The notes below the pieces were generated by a model that had not been told where the DNA came from, did no database searches, and saw only the letters and a list, made by a program, of their open reading frames with translations. Positions 1 to 6,558 of a stretch of DNA of 9,568 nucleotides are shown here, piece by piece; positions within the stretch are counted from its first letter, which is position 1; each line of letters begins with the position of its first letter. The position numbers were made by a program, and so were the translations under genes. The DNA is taken from contig SFLG01000070.1 of the NCBI GenBank assembly GCA_004553485.1, positions 1-9,568 on the forward strand. The letters run 5' to 3'. This DNA is from Bacteroidales bacterium. Lineage in GTDB: Bacteria > Bacteroidota > Bacteroidia > Bacteroidales > Muribaculaceae.

Positions 1-17
1 CGGAGTTTGGCCCCCAA

Positions 18-65
18 AGCTCTTACATCCGAGAAGGTCCTTCCGTCTGAGACAGCTCTTACATC
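18..65. repeat. Two copies of a 12-bp direct repeat
   Basis: The 12-mer AGCTCTTACATC occurs at 18-29 and again at 54-65, a 36-bp period. Between them is a small inverted repeat (GAAGG T CCTTC, 34-44). There are only two copies and the window starts here, so whether this is part of a longer array or chance cannot be judged. It lies beyond the terminator of the neighbouring minus-strand gene and does not belong to that gene. Confidence 0.3.
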
Positions 66-85
66 TCTACATTCCCTTACTACAT

Positions 86-124
86 ACACAAAAAAAGCAC
101 CGCCGGAGCGGTGCTTTTTTGTGT
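86..124 (-). terminator. Rho-independent terminator after the glucosaminidase gene
   Basis: A perfect stem GCACCGC (97-103) / GCGGTGC (108-114) with a CGGA loop is flanked by an A-tract (90-96) and a T-tract (115-120). The A-tract becomes the U-run on the minus strand. Pairing continues outward (ACAC with GTGT) after a one-base bulge. It begins about 15 bp past the stop codon of the minus-strand gene (139-141). The symmetric A/T tracts mean it could work in both directions. Confidence 0.9.
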
Positions 125-300
125 GGGAGAGGGTTGGGTCAGCGGATGACGACCTTGGTGACGGTGTTGCCCTGGCGGCGGATATAGAGGCCCGGGGTGA
201 GGTTCTCGGCTTCGACACGCACGCCCTGGAGGGTGTAGTATTCGGTGCTGTCGGCGAGGACGTCTGTCTCGACATCATTGATGCCCGAAACTCCCTTGGT

Positions 301-936
301 GTAGCGGCGGCCGCTCCACTTGGTCTTGCAGTTCACGGTAACCTGACTGGCGTTGAGGGCGCTGACGTAGACGGGGATGGTGACGTAGCTGGTGCCGGAC
401 TTGGTGGGGGTGAAGGTCATGGTGACTGTGCCGCCTTCGGCGGGCAGGGTGGCGGGGCTGACGGTGATCTGGCTGTCAGAGCTGCGGACGCTGATTTCGC
501 CGATGATGCCCGAGCCGGTGACGTTGAACTGACGTGTCACGTATCCGTTGCTCTTGAAGCCGGCGTCGGCGTCGGCGGTCATCCAGAAGGTGGTGGCGCT
601 GACGGCGAGCGAGCCTGCGGGATACTTGCCCGACCACTTGGTCTTGCAGTTGACAGTGACGGCGTCAGCATTGTCGGCGCTGATGGTGACGGGGATTGTC
701 ACGTAGCTCGTCGAGGCCTTGGTAGGCGTGTAGACGATGGTGAAGGTGCCGCCCTGTGCGGGGAGGGTGGCGGGGCTGACGGTGATCTGGCTGTTAGAGC
801 TGGAGGCCTTGATGGTGCCGCTGATGCCGGTACCGGTGACGGTGAGCTCGCGTACTACGCGGCCGTTGGCCTTGAAGCCGGCGTCGGCGTCGGCGGTCAT
901 CCATAAGGTGGTGCCGCTGACGGCGAGCGAGCCGCG
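301..936 (-). repeat. Two tandem copies of a 318-bp (106-residue) Ig-like domain unit
   Basis: The same string (a GGTGGTG motif followed by GACGGCGAGCGAGCC) starts at 589 and 907, giving a 318-bp period. The encoded units share the order LAVS-TT-WMTADADAGF, a beta-strand-rich middle with SQITVSPATLPA, then TSYVTIPV and VNCKTKWSG. A more diverged third copy lies upstream in the same gene (about 1840-2165). The type is unassigned beyond Ig-like/BACON-like. Confidence 0.75.
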
Positions 937-972
937 GGTGACAACTTCGGGCTTCTTCTCGATCTTAACGGC

Positions 973-1260
973 GACGGCAATCTGCTTGCTTACCGAGCCC
1001 GAGGCGACGGTGACGGTGGCGCTGTAGCTGCCGGGGGTGGCGGTGCTTGCGGCGATGACGAGGGTACCGCCGGTGGTGGCGTTCCAGCCGTTTTTGCTGA
1101 CGGTGACGTTGCTGTTGCTCGAGGTGACGGCTATGTCGCTGTCGAGGTCTTCGGCGCTGACGGTGACGTTGGCCGAGGAAGCGGCCTCGCCTTCGGTGGC
1201 GCTGAGGCTGACGTTAGCGGTAGACAGGTTGATGACGGGTTTCTTGGCGATGGCGACGGC
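973..1260 (-). repeat. Tandem Ig-like repeat unit A (288 bp, intact)
   Basis: This is the C-terminal-most of three tandem units. The anchor CTGCTTGCTTACCGAG recurs at 982, 1270 and 1561, giving periods of 288 and 291 bp. The unit encodes about 96 residues, with NVTVSAEDLDSDI, SSNSNVTVS, GWNATTGGTLVI and SYSATVTVASGSVSKQIAV. It keeps the 20-bp segment that is missing from unit C. Confidence 0.8.
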
Positions 1261-1551
1261 GACGGCAATCTGCTTGCTTACCGAGCCCGAGGCGACGGTG
1301 ACGGTGGCGCTGTAGCTGCCGGAGGTGGCAGTGCTTGCGGTGATGACGAGGGTGCCGCCGGTGGTGGCGTTCCAGCCGGATGCCTTGGCAACGGTGACCT
1401 TGCTGTTGCTCGAGGTGACGGTGATGTCGCTGTCGAGGTCTTCGGCGCTGACGGTGACGTTGGCCGAGGGAGCGGCCTCACCCTTGCCGGCAGAGAGGCT
1501 GACGCTGGCGGTGGAGACGGTGATGACGGGTTTCTTGGCGATGGTGACGGC
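1261..1551 (-). repeat. Tandem Ig-like repeat unit B (291 bp, intact)
   Basis: This is the middle of three tandem units and is nearly identical at the DNA level to unit C. It carries the bases 1417-1436 that have no counterpart in unit C, so it is the best template for what the broken copy looked like. Confidence 0.8.
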
Positions 1552-1811
1552 GACGGCGATCTGCTTGCTTACCGAGCCTGAGGCGACGGTGACAGTAGCG
1601 TTGTAGCTACCGGCCGTAGCGGCGTCGGCGGTGATGACGAGGGTGCCGCCGGTGGTGGCGTTCCAGCCGGATGCCTTGGCGACGGTGACCTTGCTGTTGC
1701 TCGAGGTGGTCTACGGCGCTGACAGTGACGTTGGCCGAGGGAGCGGCCTCACCCTTGCCGGCAGAGAGGCTGACGCTGGCGGTGGAGACGGTGATGGCGG
1801 GGTTCTTGGGT
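1552..1811 (-). repeat. Tandem Ig-like repeat unit C, carrying a 20-bp out-of-frame deletion
   Basis: Aligned with unit B, this copy matches closely on both sides but lacks the equivalent of 1417-1436; the junction lies at about 1707/1708. Twenty is not a multiple of three, so the frame shifts here. The sequence around the missing segment in the intact copies contains TCGAGGT twice, which could have favoured slippage or misalignment. Confidence 0.85.
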
Positions 1812-3337
1812 GCGGGCTCAGGCTCGATGGAGGGCATTTCGCCGGTCCACTTTGTCTTCAGGTTGATTGTCACGGCGTCGGCGTTGGAGGCGCTGACGGT
1901 GACGGGGATGGTGACGTAACCCGAGGTGACCTTGGTGGGCGAGTAGACGATAGCGACGTTACCGCCGGCTGCGGGCAGCGAGGCGGGCTCGAAGCTGATC
2001 TGGCTGTCGGCGCAGCTGAGGCTGATCTGGCCGTTGATGTTGGTACCGGTGACGGCGACGGTGCGTACGACCTTGCCGGTTGTCTGGAAGCCCTGGTCGC
2101 AGTTCGAGCCGAGGCCGGCCGTCATCCACTGCGTTGTGCCGTTGACGGCGATGGTGCCGCGGACAACGGGCTTGGCGCTGATGTTGACGGTGACGTTGAA
2201 CTGCTGCGAGAGAGCGCCGGCCTTGACGGTGACGGTGGCGCTGTAGCTGCCCTGGGCCGAGGCGTCGGCGCTGATGGTGAGGGTACCGCCGGCGGTGGCG
2301 CTCCAGCCCGAGGCGGGAGCGACCTTCACGCGGCTGTCGCTGGAGGTGTACGAGATTTCGCCTGCAAGATCTTTGCCGGTTACTGTCAGCGCGGTGGAGG
2401 GAGCGGCTTCGCCTTCGGTGGCGCTGAGGGTGGCCGAGGAGGCCGAGAGGGTGAGCTCGGGTTTGGGCGTCTGCACGCCGGCCGAGATGACGGTCTTGAC
2501 AGGAACGGTTATGCGCACTTTGGCTGTGCCGAAGCCGCTCTCGAGGGCTACGTAGTCGTCCCAGCTACCTTCGCCGAACGAGGTGTTGAGGGTGACGGTG
2601 ACGGTACCGCCCTTGGCGTTAAGAGTCTTGGTGCTGAGGGTATATTTGCCTGAGTTGGAGGCGACGCGGATTTCGCTGGAGAGCCATTTGCCGGTGACGG
2701 AGATGGTCTGCGAGGGATTTTTGGAGCCCTTGACGACGTTGAAGCTCAGCGAGGCGGGGTTGGCCTTGATGGAGGGAGGCTCGACGGTGAAGGCGGCCAT
2801 CTCGTTGTAGAGCTGCATTATCCTTGTGCCGTAGCCTGATGCCATGGCCCATACGCCGTTGCCGAAGTTCTCGAAGTAGGCCGAGTGCTTTGAGTTGTAG
2901 CCGAAGCGGGGGTCAACTTTTGTCCAGCCCGAGGGGAGGGGCGCGGTGGTGGCATACGACCAGAGGTGCTGAAGGTGGGCGTCGACGCCGGTCTGGACCG
3001 AGCCGAACTGGCAGCCCTTCTGGCCGAGGGTGGTGACGCCGAGACCGCAGTAGTTGTGGTCGCTGGGGGTTACTGCCGTGCCGCCTTCGTAGCGGAACCA
3101 TCCTGTTTCGATGCAGGCCTGACACAGGGCGATGTCGCCGCGGATGCCCCAGCGGTTGCCGGTGTCGTAGTATGCCTGGGCAATTTCGTATGAAAACGAA
3201 GAACCCGGATTCTTGGACATCACGTACTGGTACATGCGGTCGACTGATGCAACGGGTTTGGCAAGCACGGGGGTCAGTGCATAAACGCTACCCCATACGG
3301 CTAATGCGAGGGTAAGAAAAGTTAGTATTCGCTTCAT
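1607..3337 (-). CDS. Secreted glucosaminidase-domain (peptidoglycan hydrolase) protein with Ig-like repeats; N-terminal part, truncated by a frameshift
   Basis: The likely role is hydrolysis of peptidoglycan glycan strands (N-acetylglucosaminidase type, GH73-like) outside the inner membrane. The start at 3337 gives a clean signal peptide (MKRILTFLTLALAVWGSVYA, cut after A20); the frame is open 30 codons further upstream, but those precede the signal peptide. Residues about 25-183 look like a Glucosaminidase domain: C-Q-A-C-I-E-T-G-W with E77 as the likely catalytic acid, HNYCGLG, SVQTGVDAHLQHL. Ig/BACON-like domains follow from about 188: a first unit to about 285, a second (ATEGEAAPS ... GSYSATVTV) to about 390, a WMTAGLGSN-type unit to about 490, then the first of three near-identical repeats. 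The frame breaks near codon 543; the last 34 or so residues are out-of-frame translation rich in R, H and Q, ending at TAG 1607-1609. The product is 576 residues against 1072 in the repaired frame. A Bacteroidetes promoter lies about 115-145 bp upstream. The substrate is inferred from the fold; autolysin or attack on other cells are both possible. Confidence 0.8.
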   Translation of the reverse strand: MKRILTFLTLALAVWGSVYALTPVLAKPVASVDRMYQYVMSKNPGSSFSYEIAQAYYDTGNRWGIRGDIALCQACIETGWFRYEGGTAVTPSDHNYCGLGVTTLGQKGCQFGSVQTGVDAHLQHLWSYATTAPLPSGWTKVDPRFGYNSKHSAYFENFGNGVWAMASGYGTRIMQLYNEMAAFTVEPPSIKANPASLSFNVVKGSKNPSQTISVTGKWLSSEIRVASNSGKYTLSTKTLNAKGGTVTVTLNTSFGEGSWDDYVALESGFGTAKVRITVPVKTVISAGVQTPKPELTLSASSATLSATEGEAAPSTALTVTGKDLAGEISYTSSDSRVKVAPASGWSATAGGTLTISADASAQGSYSATVTVKAGALSQQFNVTVNISAKPVVRGTIAVNGTTQWMTAGLGSNCDQGFQTTGKVVRTVAVTGTNINGQISLSCADSQISFEPASLPAAGGNVAIVYSPTKVTSGYVTIPVTVSASNADAVTINLKTKWTGEMPSIEPEPAPKNPAITVSTASVSLSAGKGEAAPSANVTVSAVDHLEQQQGHRRQGIRLERHHRRHPRHHRRRRYGR

Positions 3338-3451
3338 GCTGCAAGATTTATGGTTAGTTATAATAGTTTTTTCGTAGGGCATGTAAAGCAAAAGGGGCGC
3401 TTTCCTTCCAGTTTGAAAGGTAACCACCCCACATCAATAATGATTGATGCA

Positions 3452-3481
3452 CAAATTTAACAATATTTTTAATATTTCCAA
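3452..3481 (-). promoter_or_regulatory. Bacteroidetes-type promoter of the glucosaminidase gene
   Basis: On the minus strand TTG (3479-3481) is followed after 19 bp by TAAATTTG (3452-3459), which fits the Bacteroidetes -33/-7 pattern TTG...TAnnTTTG. Transcription would start near 3445 and leave an untranslated leader of roughly 108 bases before the ATG at 3337. Confidence 0.65.
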
Positions 3482-3501
3482 CAAATTTTTAAGATGATTT
3501 A

Positions 3502-3534
3502 TAACACAAAACCCGGAAAAACGAGTTTGTGTTA
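3502..3534. promoter_or_regulatory. 9-bp inverted repeat upstream of the glucosaminidase promoter (possible operator)
   Basis: TAACACAAA (3502-3510) and TTTGTGTTA (3526-3534) form a perfect 9-bp inverted repeat with a 15-base centre. It sits just upstream of the minus-strand -33 box at 3479-3481. The position and symmetry suit a transcription-factor site, but no regulator is identified. Confidence 0.35.
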
Positions 3535-3603
3535 GAAATTTCCACGTTCTGTTTCAGAAATGCCACAATCGCCACAACTCCGCCACCCTAACCCGCTCCG
3601 CTC

Positions 3604-3688
3604 ATGGAGGAACCGCATCCTGCGGTCGCCTATCTCCCGGCGGCAAGATGCCGCCGCCCCACGTGACCGCTGGAAGCGGTCCCTCCAT
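3604..3688. repeat. Cloverleaf-like palindromic element (three hairpins inside an outer inverted repeat)
   Basis: An outer inverted repeat ATGGAGG (3604-3610) / CCTCCAT (3682-3688) encloses three perfect hairpins, each with a 3-base loop. They are ACCGCA-TCC-TGCGGT (3612-3626), CGGCGGCA-AGA-TGCCGCCG (3638-3656) and GACCGCT-GGA-AGCGGTC (3665-3681). The block is GC-rich and lies between divergent promoters, so it is not a terminator of either neighbour. It resembles dispersed REP/MITE-type palindromic elements; whether it recurs in the genome cannot be seen here. Confidence 0.6.
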
Positions 3689-3782
3689 ACAGGCCATGCG
3701 CCCAGCGCTGCTTACTCCCATTACTCCCATCCCTCCCAAGACCAATTTTTCCACCCAAATTTTGGGATACCCGGAAAAAGTG

Positions 3783-3813
3783 TTGGCTTAGTTGCGAAAA
3801 AAATTTAATTTTG
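3783..3813 (+). promoter_or_regulatory. Bacteroidetes-type promoter of the Tat flavodoxin/ferredoxin gene
   Basis: TTG (3783-3785), 20 bp, then TAATTTTG (3806-3813), an exact fit to the TAnnTTTG -7 box. Transcription would start near 3820. The in-frame ATG at 3792 therefore lies inside the promoter and is not the translation start. Confidence 0.75.
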
Positions 3814-3863
3814 CGAGGCGGGAGGTTTGCGCCTGCCGCATAATCATGGAAACATCTCACATT

Positions 3864-4811
3864 ATGAACAATCAGGTTAACGAAAGCAGACGGCTGGCCC
3901 TGAAAAAGATGGGGTTTGCCGTGGCGGGGGCGCTGGCGGCAACTACCGGCGTGCTCCCGCTGGTGTCGTGCGGCAGCACGGGCCGCAAGAGACGCACGGT
4001 GCTATATTTCACCGGCACGGGCAACTGCTTCCACGTCGCCCGCGAGCTGGCGGGGGCCGACGGCGAGATGCTGAGCATCCCGCAGCTGATGAAGGACGGA
4101 CGCTTCGACATCGAGGCCGACGAAATTGGCATCGTTTATCCCATCTACGGCCACATGCCGCCCAATATGGTGCGCAAATTTATCGAAAAAGCCAACCTGA
4201 AGGCCGACTACCTTTTTGCCGTGCTCACTTACGGCAACCGCCACGCCAACGCCGTGGAGATCTGGGACGACATCGCCCGCGGCGCCGGCAAGACTTTTGA
4301 CTACATCAACACGCTGATAATGGTGGACAACTGGCTCCCGGGCTTTGATATGGCACAGCAGATCAAGTCGTTGCCCGAGAAGAAGGTGCCCGAGCACATC
4401 GCCGCCCTGCGCGCCGACATTGACCGGCGCCGCAAGTTTATCGCCCCCGTCACCGAGGAGGACCGCGAGCAGCAGCGGCAGTTTCTGCAACGCTCGGGCC
4501 TGGACCCGGCCGTCGGCTTCCTGATGAAGAGCGAGAACTATTTCCGGGCCGACAGCAACACCTGCATCGGCTGCGGCGTGTGCGTCCAGGTATGCCCCAA
4601 GGCCAACTGGAGGCTCGACCCATGGCCGATGGCGGAGGGCGACTGCGAATTTTGCTTCGCCTGCATCCAGAATTGCCCGCAAAAATCCATACAGTTTGTT
4701 GAAAGCGAGGACAATGCCTTTGCCAAGCACGGCGAGGTCAACCCCAAGGCACGCTACCGCAACGAGCACGTCTCGCTCTACGACATCAAAGCCTCGAACA
4801 GCCAGTTCTGA
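3864..4811 (+). CDS. EFR1-type flavodoxin/ferredoxin protein with Tat lipoprotein signal
   Basis: This is probably an electron-transfer protein combining FMN and iron-sulfur centres; its partners are unknown. Starting at 3864 it has 315 residues. The N-terminus carries a twin-arginine motif SRRLALK (residues 8-14), a hydrophobic stretch (17-34) and a lipobox LVSC (C36). This suggests folding and cofactor loading in the cytoplasm, export by Tat, and lipid anchoring. A flavodoxin-like domain follows: the strand TVLYF leads into the phosphate loop TGTGN (50-54), with IVYPIYG and LTYGN further on. The C-terminal part has two ferredoxin motifs, C234-C237-C240-C244-P and C261-C264-C267-C271-P, each able to hold a 4Fe-4S cluster. 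The layout matches the EFR1 family, whose members as far as I know usually lack such an export signal. In-frame ATGs at 3846 and 3792 are alternatives; 3792 lies inside the promoter. The next gene follows after 56 bp on the same strand, so cotranscription is possible. Confidence 0.85.
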   Translation: MNNQVNESRRLALKKMGFAVAGALAATTGVLPLVSCGSTGRKRRTVLYFTGTGNCFHVARELAGADGEMLSIPQLMKDGRFDIEADEIGIVYPIYGHMPPNMVRKFIEKANLKADYLFAVLTYGNRHANAVEIWDDIARGAGKTFDYINTLIMVDNWLPGFDMAQQIKSLPEKKVPEHIAALRADIDRRRKFIAPVTEEDREQQRQFLQRSGLDPAVGFLMKSENYFRADSNTCIGCGVCVQVCPKANWRLDPWPMAEGDCEFCFACIQNCPQKSIQFVESEDNAFAKHGEVNPKARYRNEHVSLYDIKASNSQF

Positions 4812-4867
4812 CGACCGGCGCACAAATCCCCAAGCCCCTAATTTTCACTCATAACCACATACACATT

Positions 4868-6280
4868 ATGAAAAAAGCAACATTGCTGATGACCGCCGCC
4901 GTCCTCGGCTGCCTCTCGGCATCGGCCAAAGACCAACCCGCCGCCATCGACCTGTCGCAGGCACCGGCCACTCAGGTCAAGCACCCCGAATGGAGCCGCA
5001 ACGCCGTCATCTACGAGGTCAACACCCGTCAGTACACCCCGGAAGGCACTTTCAAGGCCTTTGACAAACACCTGCCGCGCCTCAAGGAGTTAGGCGTTGA
5101 CATCCTTTGGTTTATGCCCATCCACCCCATCTCGGAGGTCGGCCGCAAGGGTACCCTCGGCAGCTACTACGCCGTCAAGGACTTCAAGGCCGTCAACCCC
5201 GCCTTCGGCACCCTCGACGACTTCAAGGAGACGGTGCGCAAGGCCCACGACCTGGGCATGAAGGTAATCATCGACTGGGTACCCAACCACAGCGGTCGCG
5301 ACAACGTATGGGTGGCCGAGCATCCCGACTGGTACGCCCACAACGACAAGGGCGAGATGTACGGCGACGCCGACTGGACCGACGTCTATAAGCTCAACTA
5401 CAACAACCCCGAGCTGCGCAAGGCCATGACCGACGCCCTAAAGTTCTGGCTCACCGAGGCCGGCATCGACGGCTTCCGCTGCGACGTGGCAATGATGGTG
5501 CCCACCGACTACTGGAACGAGACGCGCACACAGCTCGAGGCCGTTCAGCCCCAGCTGTTTATGCTGGCCGAGGCTTCCAAGCCCAAGCTCAACGCCGCAG
5601 GCTTCGACATGAGCTACAACTGGCCCATGAAGGACCTGTACAGCCAGATCGCCGCCACCCAGGGCCAGTACACCTTCCGCCCCGACGCCAAATTCCCCGT
5701 CAAGAACGCCCTCGCCATCGACTCGATGCTCAACGACCAGTCGGCAAAGTGGCCCTCGGACTCTTACCTGATGAACATGATCACCAACCACGACCTCAAC
5801 TCGTGGGAAGGCACTGAGTTTGAGCGCCTCGGCAACCTCTCGCAGGCCTTCGCCGTCCTGTCGTGGACTCTCCCCGGCATGCCGCTGATGTACACGGGCC
5901 AGGAGACGGGCATGAACCGCGCCTTTGAATTCTTCGAGAAAGACAAGGCACCCGAATGGGAACCCCGCAACACCTACTTCGACTTCTACAAAACCCTCAA
6001 CACCATCAAGCACAAGCATCCCGCCCTCGCCGCCGGCAGCGCACGCGGTGGCAAGATGCTGCGCTACGCCACCAAGTCGCCCGACCTCTACGTCTTCGAG
6101 CGCCAACTCGGCAACGACCGCGTGGTAGTGGCCCTCAACCTGGGCAAGGCCGACGCACCCGTCAGCTTCACCGGCGCCAAGCCCGACACCGCCTCCCTCA
6201 CCGACATCTTCACCGGCAAAGCCGGCGCCATACCCGCCACACTCACCCCGGGCCAGTATGTAGTCCTCGCCACCGAGTGA
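4868..6280 (+). CDS. Secreted GH13 alpha-amylase-family glycoside hydrolase
   Basis: Hydrolyses or rearranges alpha-glucosidic bonds, probably in starch- or maltodextrin-type glucans outside the inner membrane. 470 residues, a compact single-domain size for GH13. The N-terminus MKKATLLMTAAVLGCLSASA is a signal peptide with cleavage after ASA (20); VLGC (C15) also fits a lipobox, so surface or periplasmic lipid anchoring is possible. All GH13 core motifs are present: region I DWVPNHS (136-142), region II GFRCD with the nucleophile D206, region III LAEAS with the acid/base E235, and region IV TNHD with the stabiliser D309. MPLMYTGQE follows in the TIM barrel and a small beta-rich C-terminal domain ends the protein. 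It lies 56 bp after the flavodoxin/ferredoxin gene. No SusC/SusD pair or sugar regulator is in the window, so it is not seen as part of a polysaccharide utilisation locus. The exact specificity (alpha-amylase, neopullulanase, cyclomaltodextrinase) cannot be fixed from sequence. Confidence 0.92.
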   Translation: MKKATLLMTAAVLGCLSASAKDQPAAIDLSQAPATQVKHPEWSRNAVIYEVNTRQYTPEGTFKAFDKHLPRLKELGVDILWFMPIHPISEVGRKGTLGSYYAVKDFKAVNPAFGTLDDFKETVRKAHDLGMKVIIDWVPNHSGRDNVWVAEHPDWYAHNDKGEMYGDADWTDVYKLNYNNPELRKAMTDALKFWLTEAGIDGFRCDVAMMVPTDYWNETRTQLEAVQPQLFMLAEASKPKLNAAGFDMSYNWPMKDLYSQIAATQGQYTFRPDAKFPVKNALAIDSMLNDQSAKWPSDSYLMNMITNHDLNSWEGTEFERLGNLSQAFAVLSWTLPGMPLMYTGQETGMNRAFEFFEKDKAPEWEPRNTYFDFYKTLNTIKHKHPALAAGSARGGKMLRYATKSPDLYVFERQLGNDRVVVALNLGKADAPVSFTGAKPDTASLTDIFTGKAGAIPATLTPGQYVVLATE

Positions 6281-6321
6281 CACCACCGACATAGCCCTGC
6301 AACAGCCGGACCACCGACACA

Positions 6322-6349
6322 GCCCCGGACATCAGCCGATGCCCGGGGC
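6322..6349 (+). terminator. GC-rich hairpin after the GH13 gene (possible terminator)
   Basis: GCCCCGGACAT (6322-6332) and ATGCCCGGGGC (6339-6349) pair over 11 positions with one wobble around a 6-base loop, 42 bp after the GH13 stop. There is no T-tract after it, so intrinsic termination is uncertain. It may instead stabilise the 3' end of the message. Confidence 0.4.
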
Positions 6350-6470
6350 CTGCTGTAGGGAACCCCGACGGAACCCGTTTGTAGATATGTCCAGTGTGTT
6401 GATAGCTTACCCGGAGCCGCGGTATGGGTATCGCCATTTAGGTCGTTTTGCTGGGATGGCCACGGCCGCG

Positions 6471-6503
6471 TTGTGGATAATTTCAAAAAATTGCGTACCT
6501 TTG
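6471..6503 (+). promoter_or_regulatory. Promoter of the queuosine-precursor transporter gene
   Basis: TACCTTTG (6496-6503) is an exact TAnnTTTG -7 box. The best -33 match is TTG at 6471-6473 with 22 bp between, slightly wider than usual. Transcription would start near 6510, a few bases before the preQ1 aptamer, so the leader is short (about 50 bases) and almost wholly riboswitch. Confidence 0.6.
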
Positions 6504-6525
6504 TGCCGAAATTATTGTCACACAC

Positions 6526-6554
6526 CGAGTGCTTGCAACCTCGTAAAAAACAAG
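6526..6554 (+). promoter_or_regulatory. preQ1-I riboswitch controlling the downstream transporter
   Basis: The sequence fits the small H-type pseudoknot of class I preQ1 aptamers. P1 pairs CGAG (6526-6529) with CTCG (6540-6543). The loop contains CTTG (6532-6535), which pairs with CAAG (6551-6554) as P2. Between P1 and P2 lies the A-rich tail TAAAAAA (6544-6550). The C just before the P1 3' strand (C6539, in CAACC) is the expected ligand-binding base. The layout closely follows the Thermoanaerobacter tengcongensis aptamer. P1 is short (4 bp) with a U/C mismatch at its top. The pseudoknot ends 4 bases before the ATG at 6559, so ligand binding would block ribosome access (translational OFF). 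The downstream gene belongs to a family known to take up queuosine precursors, which supports the call. Confidence 0.8.
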
Positions 6555-6558
6555 AAAA

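Larger units (their letters stand above)
139..1710 (-). pseudogene. Detached C-terminal part of the repeat-rich secreted glucosaminidase (out of frame)
   Basis: This is the 3' half of the gene that starts at 3337, now in a different frame. Reading triplets whose minus-strand first base is a multiple of 3, the frame is open from 1710 to the TGA at 139-141. It is closed upstream by TAG (1711-1713) and has no good start of its own, since the first ATG is deep inside at 900. It encodes the rest of one Ig-like repeat, two more complete copies (96-97 residues each), two copies of a second domain type of 106 residues (period 318 bp; motifs such as TTLWMTADADAGF and VTIPVTISA) and a C-terminal tail. 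The tail contains YYTLQGVRV and GLYIRRQGN and ends KVVIR, a form common at the ends of secreted Bacteroidales proteins and resembling short type A sorting domains of the type IX system. Without frame correction this part is not made, so the upstream product loses its likely export or anchoring signal. Confidence 0.8.

Noticed and set aside
18..65. Possible CRISPR array from a 36-bp period
   Set aside because: Only two copies of a 12-bp string, with no proper repeat/spacer structure and no cas genes.
7..906. 299-codon plus-strand open frame opposite the repeat region
   Set aside because: Antisense shadow of the repeat-encoding minus gene; glycine/alanine/aspartate-rich and low-complexity, without any domain sequence.
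1631..2653. 340-codon plus-strand open frame
   Set aside because: Antisense to the glucosaminidase/Ig-repeat gene, with composition typical of a shadow of GC-rich coding DNA.
3612..3681. Tandem terminators
   Set aside because: The hairpins lie between divergent promoters, upstream of both genes, and lack T-runs.
4002..4823. 273-codon minus-strand open frame
   Set aside because: Opposite the flavodoxin/ferredoxin gene, whose cofactor motifs make the plus strand the true coding strand.
5438..6292. 284-codon minus-strand open frame
   Set aside because: Antisense to the GH13 gene; no recognisable motifs.
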